This document shows positions 9,898 through 19,256 of a stretch of DNA of 64,000 nucleotides, in pieces. A program made the translations under genes and the position numbers. The notes beneath the pieces were generated by a model, which saw nothing but the letters and a program-made list of their open reading frames with translations, was not told the DNA's origin and did no database searches. Source of the stretch: Micromonospora sicca (GTDB lineage: Bacteria; Actinomycetota; Actinomycetes; Mycobacteriales; Micromonosporaceae). Positions within the stretch are counted from its first letter, which is position 1, and each line of letters begins with the position of its first letter. Location: positions 19,100 to 83,099 of the forward strand of contig NZ_QGKS01000235.1 in assembly GCF_003172935.1 (NCBI RefSeq), given 5' to 3'.

Positions 9898-9935
9898 CCG
9901 CCCGGACCCGGTCGCGTCCGACCGGGCCCGGGCGG
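9898..9935. terminator. GC hairpin between the RHS gene and its domain paralogue
   Basis: 17-bp arms (9898-9914 and 9919-9935) with one mismatch and a 4-nt loop, between the RHS stop and the downstream gene's start. No T-run follows. It could attenuate or separate expression of the two genes. Confidence 0.6.
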
Positions 9936-9941
9936 CACTGG

Positions 9942-12900
9942 CTAGAACCAGTGGGACAGCGCTCGCCCGGCGGAGTTCGCGTAATGCTCCAGCTTCGCGA
10001 TACCGGAGCTGACGTACTCCTCGGAAGCCGCCGCACCCGCTCCCGCTTCGCCGGCGAACCAACCGGCACCTATCACCACTGCACCTCGGATCAGTACGTA
10101 CCCGGCGACGATCGCACCGGTGAACAGGGCCACGTCGCCCCAGAAGCTGCCGCCGACCACGGCGCCGTCGTCCAGCATCGCCCGGCTGTGTGAGCCACGC
10201 GAGTGACCGTGGGAATGCTTCCTCGGGCGCGGGTTGCGTGACGTACGTCCTGGCCGGTTCTTCTTGGTTCCCTTGGTGCGCGCCTCCTTGGTTCTGCGCT
10301 TCGGAGGTACGTACCCCGCCGCTTTCGCCTTCTTCTTCTCCTTGGAGGCCGCCAACTTGGCGGCGTCGCTCTTCTCATGGTGCTCCTGAGCGGCGGGGCT
10401 GTCCTCGTCCTGCTGGTCGGTCCGGTAGAGCTGAAGACCGGCTACGTTTGCCGCGTCGTGCACCGTTACCAACTCTGCGGGCTCCGCCACATTGGTGGCC
10501 GTCTGCTCGTAGGGCTTGCCGATCGACGCGAACGACGGTCCGGCCTCCACCTCCAACCCGGCTGAGAGAGGGCTCTTCCTGGCCTGCTCGATGTGCTCCT
10601 GCAACTCCGTCGCCAGAGATCCGGCACCGTCCCGGTTGTTCTCTGACTTGAATTCCCAGACCCACACCTTGCCAGGCTCGCATTCCCAGCAGATCAGATC
10701 CGGGCCCTGCTCGTTGAGGGTGGAACCCCAGATGATGGCCTGCCCGTCATTCATGCCGACCAGAACCTGCATGCGAAGCATGATGGCCGTCATGTGAGCG
10801 GGCGTGTTTCCCGCGTCCAGCCCGGTCGGGTCGCTGCTCGACGTCGGGTTGTTGTCGGCATACGCGTACCCGTTGCTCTGCTGCGGGTCGGCGACGTTAA
10901 GCAGGTGGTCCGGGCTGATGAAGCGTCCGGTGTCCGGGTCGTACATCCGGGCGCCGAGGTGGACCAGGCCGCCGGGTTCGGTGGTGCCACCCACGAATCC
11001 GTGCGGGTCGGGCCAGGTCGGGGTGGCGCCCCTGGCGTTGCCGAACGGATCCTGCTTGCGGATCGTCGTCTGCAGCGTGGTGGAGTCGACCACGATCTGC
11101 GCGGTGCCCTGTTGGTCGGTGGCGTGCCACATGACCGGGCCGGTGTTGGTGCGGGTCGCCACGACCGCACCGTTGGCCAGGTAGTACCTGGTGACCCCGG
11201 TCAGGGCGCCGTTGGCGTCACTGGTCAGTTCGGTGCCGCCGAGGTAGAGCGTGCTGCCCTGCGGTCCGCGCTGGATGAGCTCCGTGCCTGCGGCGTCGTA
11301 GAGGTAGCTGGTCTGCTGGTCTCCCGTCGTCGCATGGATGGTGGCGGTGTCGACCTGGCCGCCGTCGGTCCAGGTGTAGTCGGTGGACAAGCCGCCCACC
11401 GTTCGGTTGGTCGTCAGCCCGGCCGCGTTGTAGGTGTAGCTGGCGGTCGTGCTGCCGTTCGGCCCGGTGGTCGCCACACTCGAGAGCGCGTGCGGCTGGC
11501 TGCCGCCGGCTGCCGGGAATGAATACGTGGAGACCGTGTCCGCCGCCCCGTCCAGCCCGTGGCGGGTCAACCCGGTGCGGTTTCCGACCGAGTCGTAGCG
11601 GTAGCTGTTCCAGTAGGCGTCGGGCCCGCCTACGGTGCTGGTGGATGGTGCCGCGACGCAGCCACCGGCCGCGGGCGTGGTGGTCCACGCCTCGGTCAAC
11701 TCCTGCAGGTTGTCGTAGCCGAAGCAGTGTGAGTCCGTGGTGGCCCCCGCCTGCTGGCTGTCAACGGAGGTGAGGTTGCCGGCCGGATCCCAGTTGAACT
11801 GCTGGCTGAGTCGCTCGTCGAAGGTGCCCGGCGTGGTCTGGTTCTCCGTGGCGACCTGGACGCTGCGCGCCCGGTGTGTGTCGTTCCAGGCGTCGGTGGT
11901 GACCTGGACCCGCTTGCCGCCGGAGCCCAGCGTCATCTGGTACACCGAGCCCCACGACGTGAAGGACGTGGCGGAGACGTAGGTGTCCTGTCCCGACGCC
12001 GTCAACTGGTAGCCGTTGGCGTCGTAGCCGTAGGTCACGGTCTCCGCGCCTAGGGCGCCCGCCGCCGGGTAGGTGAGGGAAGCGGGTGAGCCGTCCGCGT
12101 TGTACGCCGCCGTGGTGGTCCAGGTGCCGGCGAGGTCCTTCTCGCTGGTCGGCACGGTGACCGAGGTGCCGAGCCGCCGGTATGCGTCGTCGTACCCGGT
12201 CGCTGCGGTCACGTACTGGTCGGTGCCGTGCCAGCGCGTCGTGGAGCCCACCTGACCGTTGACCACCGTGCCGTCGGACAGGGTGTCGTACCTCCAGGTC
12301 GCCAGGACGTATCCGGGCGCGCTGGTGCTGCCGTGCCACTCCCCGGTCTCCCGACCCAGGGCGTCGTAGGTGTAGGCGAGCGTGACGCCGCGCGAATCGG
12401 TCGCCGTCAACCGCTGCCCGGCGTCATCGTAGGTGTAGGTGCTGGTGCCGGAGTCCGGGTCGGTCTCCGAGATCAGCCGGCCGCGCAGGTCCGAGGAGCG
12501 GGACCAGGTGTTGCCGTCCGGATCGGTCACCGACACCAGGTCGTTGAGCCGGTCGTAGGTGTAGGTGCTGTGGGTGTACGAGCCCGACAGGTTGCTGCTG
12601 CTGTAGTGCCGTACCTGGGTGATGTTGCCGCGGACGTCGAAGATCGACTGAGTGGTGATTCCGCCAGTCGGCGCGATCTCCGCAGAGCGGTCACCCTGGT
12701 ACGAATAGGTGGTCTGCCATTTGGCCGTGTTGGCCGAGTAGAAGGCGTCGACGACCTTGCGCTCCAGGTTGTCGTAGGTGAGGCGGTGCTGGGTCGGCAC
12801 GTCGGTGTCGGCAAAGCTGACCAGCGTGCCCGACGGCCCGGAGGCGTTGTTCCAGAAGCTCGAAACCTTGGCGGTCAGAGCGCGACCGTCGTACGTAGTG

Positions 12901-15900
12901 TCGGTGATCATCCGGCCGCCGACCGAGACCGGCGCAGGTTCCTGGGTCTGGCGGGTCCGCATCATCCCGTCATAGATGGTGTACGAGGTGATTTGATTGC
13001 CCGACGGCCCGAGGAGCTGTGTCCGGACCCAGTTCGGCGCAGTCGCCGACAGGTTGTAGGTGTACTGCTTGTCCGGGTTTCCCGAGGTGGCCCGGTTGTT
13101 CAGCCACACCTTCGTCAGCCGGCCCAACGCGTCGTACTGGGCGGTGGTGACCTTGCCGTTCGCGTCGATCACCGAGGTCGGCGTGGCCTTCCCCGGGTCC
13201 ACTGTGGTGGTGCTGGTCCAGCCCAGCGGGTTGGTGGTCGTCGCGCTGGTCACCGGACCGCCGGCCGCGGGTGTGTAGGTGACGGAGGTCTTGTGGTCCA
13301 GCGCGTCGTAGGTCGCCTTGGCCCGGCCGTAGCCGTCGTAGTCGGTGCGGTCCGACTGCTTCCAGGTGCGGGTCCCCGAGCTGACCGAGGCGAGGTCGTT
13401 CGAGGTGGTTGGCAACCCCTTTGTCGGTGCCTGCCCGTTCGCCAGGCCGTCGTAGTTGGTCTGGCTACCGCCTAGGTAGTCACCATCCCCAGGATTGGTC
13501 GCGCAGTTGGTGGTCAGCGTCTGGGAGGGAAAATCGACCAGGTAGTTCGTTCCCGTGGTGTTGCGAACGTAGTCGGTGTGCTCGCAGACGTCGTCGCCGT
13601 TGGTGGAGATGTCGGCGAGGTCCTTGACGTCGGTCGGCAGCCCGTAGCTGTCGTAGCTGGTGAGGCTGTCGGTCCAGCGGTACGACGACGAGGTGGGCAG
13701 CCAGGTCCGGGTCTGCTCCTCGGTGTCGGTGACCATGTACGCGTTGATGTCCTGCCCACCCGTGGCCGGGGTGGCCCGGGTGGCGGTCAGCGTCACCGTC
13801 GGTGTGTTGATGGTGGACCCGACGACCGTCGAGCCGTCGACGGAGTCAGTCTGCCGTTCGAAGCCCTGACTGCCGTCGGCGTCGAGCAGGCGCGCCTGCC
13901 ACTTCTCCGTGACCAGCGTGCCGCAGTCGTCGATCTCGAGCTGGGTGCCGTTCGCGGCGGTGTTCGAGCCGGCGGTGTTGAGGCACCGGCCGGCGTGCGG
14001 GTTCTTCAGCGTGCCGTCGGACTGCGGCACCCAGACCTGTCCGACACCGCCGGAGCAGTCGTACAACTGCACCTTGGTGCCGTTGGCGGTGCCGGCCCCG
14101 ACCACGTCGAGACACCGCCCGGAGACCGGGTTCAGCAGAGTGCCGTCGGCGCGCAGCTGCCACGCCTGGTTGGCGGCTCCCGTGCATCCCCAGCTCTGCA
14201 CCTTCGTGCCGTTGGCCGTGCCGTAGGCGGAGAGGTCGACACAGCGATTGGCTTGGGCGACCGCGAGGGCTCCGCTGTTGCGGGGCTGCCACAGCTGGGC
14301 GAACCCGCCGGAGCAGTCGTAGAGCTGCACGTTGGTGCCGTCGACCGTGCCGGACAGGTTGGTGTCGAGGCACCGGCCCGAGACGGGGTTCTTGAGCGTG
14401 CCGTTCGGCTGGCGTTCCCACACCTGGTTGGTGGCGCCCGTGCAGGTCCAGAGCTGCACGTTGGTGCCGTTGGTGGTGCCGTAGGCGCTCAGGTCGAGGC
14501 ACTTGCCGGTGGCGGGGTTGACCATGATCGGCCGGCCGTTCGCATCGAACTGCCGCTGCCACACCTGGTTCGTGGCGCCGGTGCATGACCAGACCTGGAT
14601 GTTGGTGCCGTCCGCGGTTGCGTTGCGTGAGATGTCCAGGCACTTGAACCCGATGCCGGAGATGGCGGTCGTGGCGCCCGGCGTGCCCAGCGGTGTGAGG
14701 AGCCCGACCCGCCGGCTGTTCCAGACGACGGACTGGTTGTCGGCGCTGGCGATGCCGTCACCGTCCATGCCCCGGTAGTACAGATTGGTGGTGACGGTCT
14801 GCGGACCGCCGGACGCTCCGTGGGTGACCGTGACGGTGGAGTAGCCCCGCCATTGCGACCACGACCGGTATGCCAGGGTGCTCGTCTCGTTGTAATCGTG
14901 GCGCCAGAGCGCCTCGTCGGAGGAGCCGGCTGTCGAGTACGTGTACGAGGAAACCTCGTCCGGCGAGCCGCCGGTGAGGTCCCGGTTGGTGACCGAGGTG
15001 ACGACGTACTTGTTGAACCAGCCCCAGCCGGCGGGCGCCTGCTTCGGCTCGAAGTACACCGGGAAACACCGGTACGGGTTGGCGTACGGCACCGGCGGGT
15101 AGGCGCGGGTGCAGTCGGAGGTCGAGTAGCTGATCAGGGTCTGGCCGCCGGTGCCGTTCACGATCGACGTCAGCCGGTAGTGCACGTACGGCGGTACGCC
15201 CACGTCGTTGCCCCAGTCGACCCGGTTGTACATCTGGGTGCCGCCGAAGGTCACCGCCGGCTCGGCCAGACTGGTGCCGTCCGGCGCGTAGCCGGTGTGG
15301 GTGACGCTCTGCAGCCAGAGGTTGGGCGACGTGTCGGCCCCGGCCGGGGAGATGTTGTCCCCGCTCGACGGGTACGTGTAGGTCAGGTCCCACTGGTCGA
15401 CCTTGTGGTACGCCGCGGCCGCGCTGTCCCACACCTGCGTGTAGACGGATGACAGCTTGTACCGGGTGAAGAACGCCGGGCTCAGCAGACTCGGACACGA
15501 CGTGGTGGACGAGCAGTACAGGTCCCACGGGGTATCCGGGTAGTCGGTGGTGTTCTGGCCGCAGGAGTTCAGGCACCGGTTGGTACGGGTGAACCACGCC
15601 TGCATGGGCGCACTTCCCGTGGCCTCGGAGCCGGCCCTGGTGCCGTAGTCGATGTGGTCGAGCGTCCCGGCGAGGTCGTACGGGGCCACGCCGGTGTTGT
15701 TGTTGTGGCCGTAGTAGCCGGAGAACTTGTTGTAGAAGTACGTCATCGAGTTCCCGGTCGGGTCGATGACGTAGTCCAGGTTCCAGCGGTAACCCTGCTG
15801 GCAGGAAGCGTTGGCGAAGGTCGCGTTGTAGCAAGGCTCACCGGACTGATTGCCGTACACCGGCTCGGTGAGGACCGAGTTCGTCGCCGCGGTGTCCGTG

Positions 15901-17186
15901 CTGTAGCGCTTGTTGACGCCGAAGTAGTACTGCGTCCCGTCCTGAGTGGTGACCCGCCAGTACTCGCCGTCGTTGTCGCCGTTGCCCTTGGAGGTGTCGA
16001 AGACCTGCTCGACTTTCAGCGCCGAGTCGTCCTGGCCGTGCCAGACGCCCGTCGTATTGTCCCGCACGAGCATGGTCGCCTGCCCGTTGAACACGAGCGT
16101 GGCGTTGTACGGGGAGAACCAGCACATATCAGGGGTGGTGCCGCCGTCGAGGTTGCACGATCGGTAGGAGCGTTCCACGTACCCGGTCTGCAGGTCCCAT
16201 CCCTCGCCCGCCCAGGAGGTCTGGCCGTTCTGCGCCCAGGTCTGGGCGTCGACGGCGCCGCTGTCGTAGCTCAGCGCCAGGTCGGGGGCGGGGCCGCCGA
16301 GCGCGGTGGGCACCTTGATCGGGTAGCCGAACCCGAAGGAACCGCTCTGGTTGCCCGCCGACCAAGAATAAGACGGCGACAACGACGTCGCCGAGTAGTC
16401 GGACCCCGACGATGACGTTGCCGCCGTCAGTGCGAGCGCGGTCACCCCGACCGGGTCTGAGGAGGAGGAGACCGGGACGCCGCCCTTGCCGGTAAGGCGG
16501 ACGTCGGCGGAGACCGCGCCGGAGGCGTTGACGGATCCCACCTCGATCTCCCGCTGGCACGCCGGCTTCGCCGGAGTGGTCAGCGCGCAGGCAGGCAGCT
16601 GCACCAGGCGTAGCCGGTTGCCGTAGTCACCGCCGTACGCGTTGGCGAACGAGGTGTAGTCGAAGCGCAGGTGCACCTGACCGGCCGCAGCGGAGCCATC
16701 GGCGCGGGACACGCCCATGAGCACACCGCGGATGCCCGCCGCCTCGGCGCGCGCCCGATCAGCGACGTCGACCCGGACGGACGCGGGTCCGGCCGTGAGC
16801 CCGGCTAGGTGCTGGCTGGTCTCGCGGTCCTCCTCGAGCGGCAGGGCGGTCGCGACGACCGGCATGCCGCCAACCCCCACCGCGCCCTTGGCCACCCGGA
16901 CGACGGCCGAGGCCTTCGCCGGCAGGGTCGTCCGGGTCTGCCGGGTCAGTCCCGGACCGTCGGTCTGCGACCGGGTAGCGTGCCGCGAGCGGGTCTTGCC
17001 CACCCGCACCGACACGTTGGCACGGGCCAGCGCGGCGTGCTTGAGGCCGGCGGTCGCGGGCGTGGCCACCGCAAGCGACAGCACAAGGCTCAGCGCCAGG
17101 CTAAACGAGAGGGCCCACCGGCCGGGCCCGCTCAGGGACAGTAAGGATCCGTGTAGGCGGTGCCACCACCGCGAGCGATGACGCAT
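9942..17186 (-). CDS. secreted RHS/YD-repeat polymorphic toxin with ricin-type lectin insert
   Basis: 2414 aa from ATG 17186. I chose this start because AGGAG precedes it and a Sec signal peptide follows (hydrophobic run ALSFSLALSLVLSLAVA, cleavage near ATPATA, residue 46); the frame extends 76 codons further upstream. In order: an SpvB/TcaC-like N-terminal region (about 280-330, APDLALSYDSGAVDAQ); two ricin-B-like lectin blocks (about 842-1100) with repeated GxCLD and QxW; YD/RHS repeats (about 1100-2100); the RHS core end with RFISPDHLLNVADP and NGYAYADNNP; then a variable C-terminus from about 2120. The C-terminus has PD (2162-2163) and EFK (2178-2180), a PD-(D/E)XK-like pattern, then a Lys/Arg-rich stretch and a hydrophobic tail. 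RHS proteins encapsulate and deliver such C-terminal toxins. The frame is intact. Confidence 0.85.
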   Translation of the reverse strand: MRHRSRWWHRLHGSLLSLSGPGRWALSFSLALSLVLSLAVATPATAGLKHAALARANVSVRVGKTRSRHATRSQTDGPGLTRQTRTTLPAKASAVVRVAKGAVGVGGMPVVATALPLEEDRETSQHLAGLTAGPASVRVDVADRARAEAAGIRGVLMGVSRADGSAAAGQVHLRFDYTSFANAYGGDYGNRLRLVQLPACALTTPAKPACQREIEVGSVNASGAVSADVRLTGKGGVPVSSSSDPVGVTALALTAATSSSGSDYSATSLSPSYSWSAGNQSGSFGFGYPIKVPTALGGPAPDLALSYDSGAVDAQTWAQNGQTSWAGEGWDLQTGYVERSYRSCNLDGGTTPDMCWFSPYNATLVFNGQATMLVRDNTTGVWHGQDDSALKVEQVFDTSKGNGDNDGEYWRVTTQDGTQYYFGVNKRYSTDTAATNSVLTEPVYGNQSGEPCYNATFANASCQQGYRWNLDYVIDPTGNSMTYFYNKFSGYYGHNNNTGVAPYDLAGTLDHIDYGTRAGSEATGSAPMQAWFTRTNRCLNSCGQNTTDYPDTPWDLYCSSTTSCPSLLSPAFFTRYKLSSVYTQVWDSAAAAYHKVDQWDLTYTYPSSGDNISPAGADTSPNLWLQSVTHTGYAPDGTSLAEPAVTFGGTQMYNRVDWGNDVGVPPYVHYRLTSIVNGTGGQTLISYSTSDCTRAYPPVPYANPYRCFPVYFEPKQAPAGWGWFNKYVVTSVTNRDLTGGSPDEVSSYTYSTAGSSDEALWRHDYNETSTLAYRSWSQWRGYSTVTVTHGASGGPQTVTTNLYYRGMDGDGIASADNQSVVWNSRRVGLLTPLGTPGATTAISGIGFKCLDISRNATADGTNIQVWSCTGATNQVWQRQFDANGRPIMVNPATGKCLDLSAYGTTNGTNVQLWTCTGATNQVWERQPNGTLKNPVSGRCLDTNLSGTVDGTNVQLYDCSGGFAQLWQPRNSGALAVAQANRCVDLSAYGTANGTKVQSWGCTGAANQAWQLRADGTLLNPVSGRCLDVVGAGTANGTKVQLYDCSGGVGQVWVPQSDGTLKNPHAGRCLNTAGSNTAANGTQLEIDDCGTLVTEKWQARLLDADGSQGFERQTDSVDGSTVVGSTINTPTVTLTATRATPATGGQDINAYMVTDTEEQTRTWLPTSSSYRWTDSLTSYDSYGLPTDVKDLADISTNGDDVCEHTDYVRNTTGTNYLVDFPSQTLTTNCATNPGDGDYLGGSQTNYDGLANGQAPTKGLPTTSNDLASVSSGTRTWKQSDRTDYDGYGRAKATYDALDHKTSVTYTPAAGGPVTSATTTNPLGWTSTTTVDPGKATPTSVIDANGKVTTAQYDALGRLTKVWLNNRATSGNPDKQYTYNLSATAPNWVRTQLLGPSGNQITSYTIYDGMMRTRQTQEPAPVSVGGRMITDTTYDGRALTAKVSSFWNNASGPSGTLVSFADTDVPTQHRLTYDNLERKVVDAFYSANTAKWQTTYSYQGDRSAEIAPTGGITTQSIFDVRGNITQVRHYSSSNLSGSYTHSTYTYDRLNDLVSVTDPDGNTWSRSSDLRGRLISETDPDSGTSTYTYDDAGQRLTATDSRGVTLAYTYDALGRETGEWHGSTSAPGYVLATWRYDTLSDGTVVNGQVGSTTRWHGTDQYVTAATGYDDAYRRLGTSVTVPTSEKDLAGTWTTTAAYNADGSPASLTYPAAGALGAETVTYGYDANGYQLTASGQDTYVSATSFTSWGSVYQMTLGSGGKRVQVTTDAWNDTHRARSVQVATENQTTPGTFDERLSQQFNWDPAGNLTSVDSQQAGATTDSHCFGYDNLQELTEAWTTTPAAGGCVAAPSTSTVGGPDAYWNSYRYDSVGNRTGLTRHGLDGAADTVSTYSFPAAGGSQPHALSSVATTGPNGSTTASYTYNAAGLTTNRTVGGLSTDYTWTDGGQVDTATIHATTGDQQTSYLYDAAGTELIQRGPQGSTLYLGGTELTSDANGALTGVTRYYLANGAVVATRTNTGPVMWHATDQQGTAQIVVDSTTLQTTIRKQDPFGNARGATPTWPDPHGFVGGTTEPGGLVHLGARMYDPDTGRFISPDHLLNVADPQQSNGYAYADNNPTSSSDPTGLDAGNTPAHMTAIMLRMQVLVGMNDGQAIIWGSTLNEQGPDLICWECEPGKVWVWEFKSENNRDGAGSLATELQEHIEQARKSPLSAGLEVEAGPSFASIGKPYEQTATNVAEPAELVTVHDAANVAGLQLYRTDQQDEDSPAAQEHHEKSDAAKLAASKEKKKAKAAGYVPPKRRTKEARTKGTKKNRPGRTSRNPRPRKHSHGHSRGSHSRAMLDDGAVVGGSFWGDVALFTGAIVAGYVLIRGAVVIGAGWFAGEAGAGAAASEEYVSSGIAKLEHYANSAGRALSHWF

Positions 17187-17444
17187 GGGATCTCCTAGAT
17201 CGGCTGATCGGTTGTGGACGGAACCGTAGGGTCTTGCGCATCCCGCCGCAAGACCCTGTTTGTGAGACCGATTGGCCAGATCAACCACAGCGCAACGGCT
17301 GAGAGCCGGGGCGCTCGCTCGCGATGGTTTGCCATCTGCGCGCTTGTGGACCATTCGCTTCCACACCACGGTCGCCGCATCGGAAATGTTGACTCTCCGA
17401 TACTTCCGACACATGCCGATACGCCCCTTACCGGTCTCCGGTCG
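17187..17444. other. upstream region of the RHS gene
   Basis: About 260 bp, visibly less GC-rich than the flanks, and the likely location of the RHS promoter. I could not place -35/-10 boxes with confidence. No gene is supported here. Confidence 0.35.
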
Positions 17445-17954
17445 TCAACTACCCCGGGGCCGACCCGCCGGGCCTCCGCCACGGTCCGGTACCTCGACGG
17501 ACGCCTTACTGGGCCGCGCGAGCCATTTCCGGCTGCTCCGCCGTCGCCACGCTGAAGTCCTCCTGCCACACGTAGCGGCTAAGGTTGCCCGCGTCGCGGC
17601 CATTGACATGCGCCGCGGCGCGGCGCTGTCAGCGGGCGGCGGCCAGTACCGGCGTACCGTCCGCTCCGACCGGCCGATCCGAGCGGCGATCGTCGCGGGA
17701 TGCAGGCTGGGGTCGCGTCGGTACCAGTAGGCGACAGCGGCAGCGGTTTCCGCCGGCACCTCTTCGCCCGGCGCCTCGCCCGTGGCATCCGGCGGCTGCG
17801 CCGCAAAGCCCTCACTACGGCCTACGAGCGTTGGCGGTGCCTCGTTGGTTGTCCCGTCGTCCTCTTGCGGCGGTGTCACTTTGTCGATCTTTTCGCCGTA
17901 CCGACCGCCGCTGTGGGTGACACCATGCCGAGGGTCTCGATCCAGGACCGGCAC
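17445..17954 (-). pseudogene. remnant of an ICE gene with a C-terminal helix-turn-helix
   Basis: A 169-codon frame whose middle (AVAYWYRRDPSLHPATIAAR then IGRSERTVRRYWPP) is a helix-turn-helix of the type at the C-terminus of actinomycete ICE proteins such as SpdB/DUF2637-like or replication proteins. The sequence after the HTH is Arg/Ser-rich and not protein-like, and the N-terminus has no membrane segment. Only the HTH portion looks real, so I read it as a fragment. It lies between the RHS gene and a truncated gene on the other strand. Confidence 0.35.
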
Positions 17955-17955
17955 G

Positions 17956-18180
17956 ATGATCGCCCGGGACTGGGACGTGCCTGCCTCGGGCGTCGGCTAC
18001 GTCACCCGGTTCGAGATCGACCGCGAGTTCGCCTCCCGGTACCCGGTCCGGCAGGTCGGCGGGCGCGACATCCTCGAGCTGTGGGTGCCGGCCGAGGAAC
18101 TCGACGAGTTCTACCAGCACATCGTCGGGCTGATTGAGGTCGTCCACGAGTTCCGGTCCGGCAGTGGGGTCACAGGGTGA
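17956..18180 (+). pseudogene. C-terminal part of an 'ADP-ribosylation/crystallin J1'-type small protein
   Basis: 74 codons from ATG 17956: MIARDWDVPASGVGYVTRFE, then YPVRQVGGRDILELWVPAEE and a histidine-containing EFYQHIVGLIEVV end. This matches the C-terminal two thirds of a short actinobacterial family usually annotated with that name. The usual N-terminal segment (about 30-40 residues) is missing, and the upstream frame is unrelated. It is probably truncated, though translation from this ATG is possible. Function is unknown. Confidence 0.5.
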
Positions 18181-18310
18181 GCGGGGTTGGACTCCTCATG
18201 AGCGGCTGGCGAGGCTTTAGCATCTGCTGGCCGGCCTGCCAGGACCCTACGGTAACGAGCACCTGTGGACCTTCATCCGCCTCGCAGGTAGCGAGAACCC
18301 GATCGCGGAC

Positions 18311-18679
18311 GTGTTCACATTCCTGATCGACTGCGGTGTCATCGACTCAGCCAGCTCATTCGACGGTCCGCCCCAGGCACCTCAGGGTGTCGACCAGTTG
18401 GCGGCGTGCCTGGCCGAGGTGGATCAGGACATGGCGCTTGCCGTCCTCGTGGAGATGACGACGCGGACTCTCGCCTACCATGCGCAAGGCCGCTACCCGG
18501 TCGACAAGGCCCAGGACGTCTTCAAGAAGCTGATCACCCTGCTGGGGCACGGAACACGCTGGTGGACCAACACCGATCTGGGCTCCTGGAATCCGGTCAC
18601 GCGGCACACCATGGACGCTCTCGTTGTCGGCACCGGCGGCGGGGTGCTCGTCGCGGTGCTGGCGGCGGACGAAGACTAG
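18311..18679 (+). pseudogene. hypothetical protein, N-terminus interrupted by a stop codon
   Basis: From GTG 18311 there are 122 codons. The same frame is protein-like further upstream (LPGPYGNEHLWTFIRLAGSE from about 18230) back to a TAG at about 18217, before which ERLARL reads as the lost N-terminus. A nonsense mutation therefore probably split the gene. The protein is acidic, with the middle segment MALAVLVEMTTRTLAYHAQG and a Gly-rich end. I do not recognise the family. It could be an immunity-type protein given the toxin locus nearby, but the sequence does not show that. Confidence 0.45.
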
Positions 18680-18800
18680 GAGATGGGTAAGCGCGGGCGC
18701 GAACATCAGCAACAGCTGCGTGACCGGTTCCTCGCTGCCCTCATCATGCCCGTACCATCGCCGTGGGCTCGAACTGCCCACGCCGCACAATTACATACCT

Positions 18801-19115
18801 ATGCGCGGGCTGCTGCGTGTCGGCTTCGCGGCTGAGCCGACCAGCGGCGGCGACCTCCTCATGGTCGTCTCCCACGACGGTCGCGGCCTGTTCGATCCGG
18901 TCACGGGCGCGAAGATCGCAAGCGATCGTGAACCCGATCCGGACCTTTGCATTTCGACGGGTGCGGACCTTTCCTGCCCGGGATTCGGTCCGCTGGTCGA
19001 CACGCGAGTCTGCATCGCCGGGCTCTTCGGCGGTGGCCTCCACACCACCACCGACGCAGACTGGACCGTCGATGTCGTCGCACCCGACTGGCCGGTCAGT
19101 GTGCGGGCGTGGCGT
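18801..19115 (+). pseudogene. fragment of a small hypothetical protein
   Basis: From ATG 18801 the frame reads MRGLLRVGFAAEPTSGGDLL, MVVSHDGRGLFDPVTGAKIA and later CPGFGPLVDTRVCIAGLFGG, which is protein-like. After about 19115 the same frame becomes Arg/Trp-rich and runs without a stop into the next gene. No ribosome-binding site is evident. It is probably a gene that lost its 3' end. I do not recognise the family. Confidence 0.35.
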
Positions 19116-19256
19116 GGCAGCCGGGTGGGGGTGTGCAGCAGCCGGTGGAGGAGGGCGGTCAGGTGGGCGCGGCTGGTGCCGTCTCGTACGCCTGGTGGTT
19201 CGGGTGTTGAGGCCGGCTCGCTGTGTGATCGGTGCCTTCGGCTCTATCCTTGCGCG

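Noticed and set aside
12228..13475. 415-codon plus-strand frame inside the RHS gene
   Set aside because: Low-complexity antisense frame of the YD repeats.
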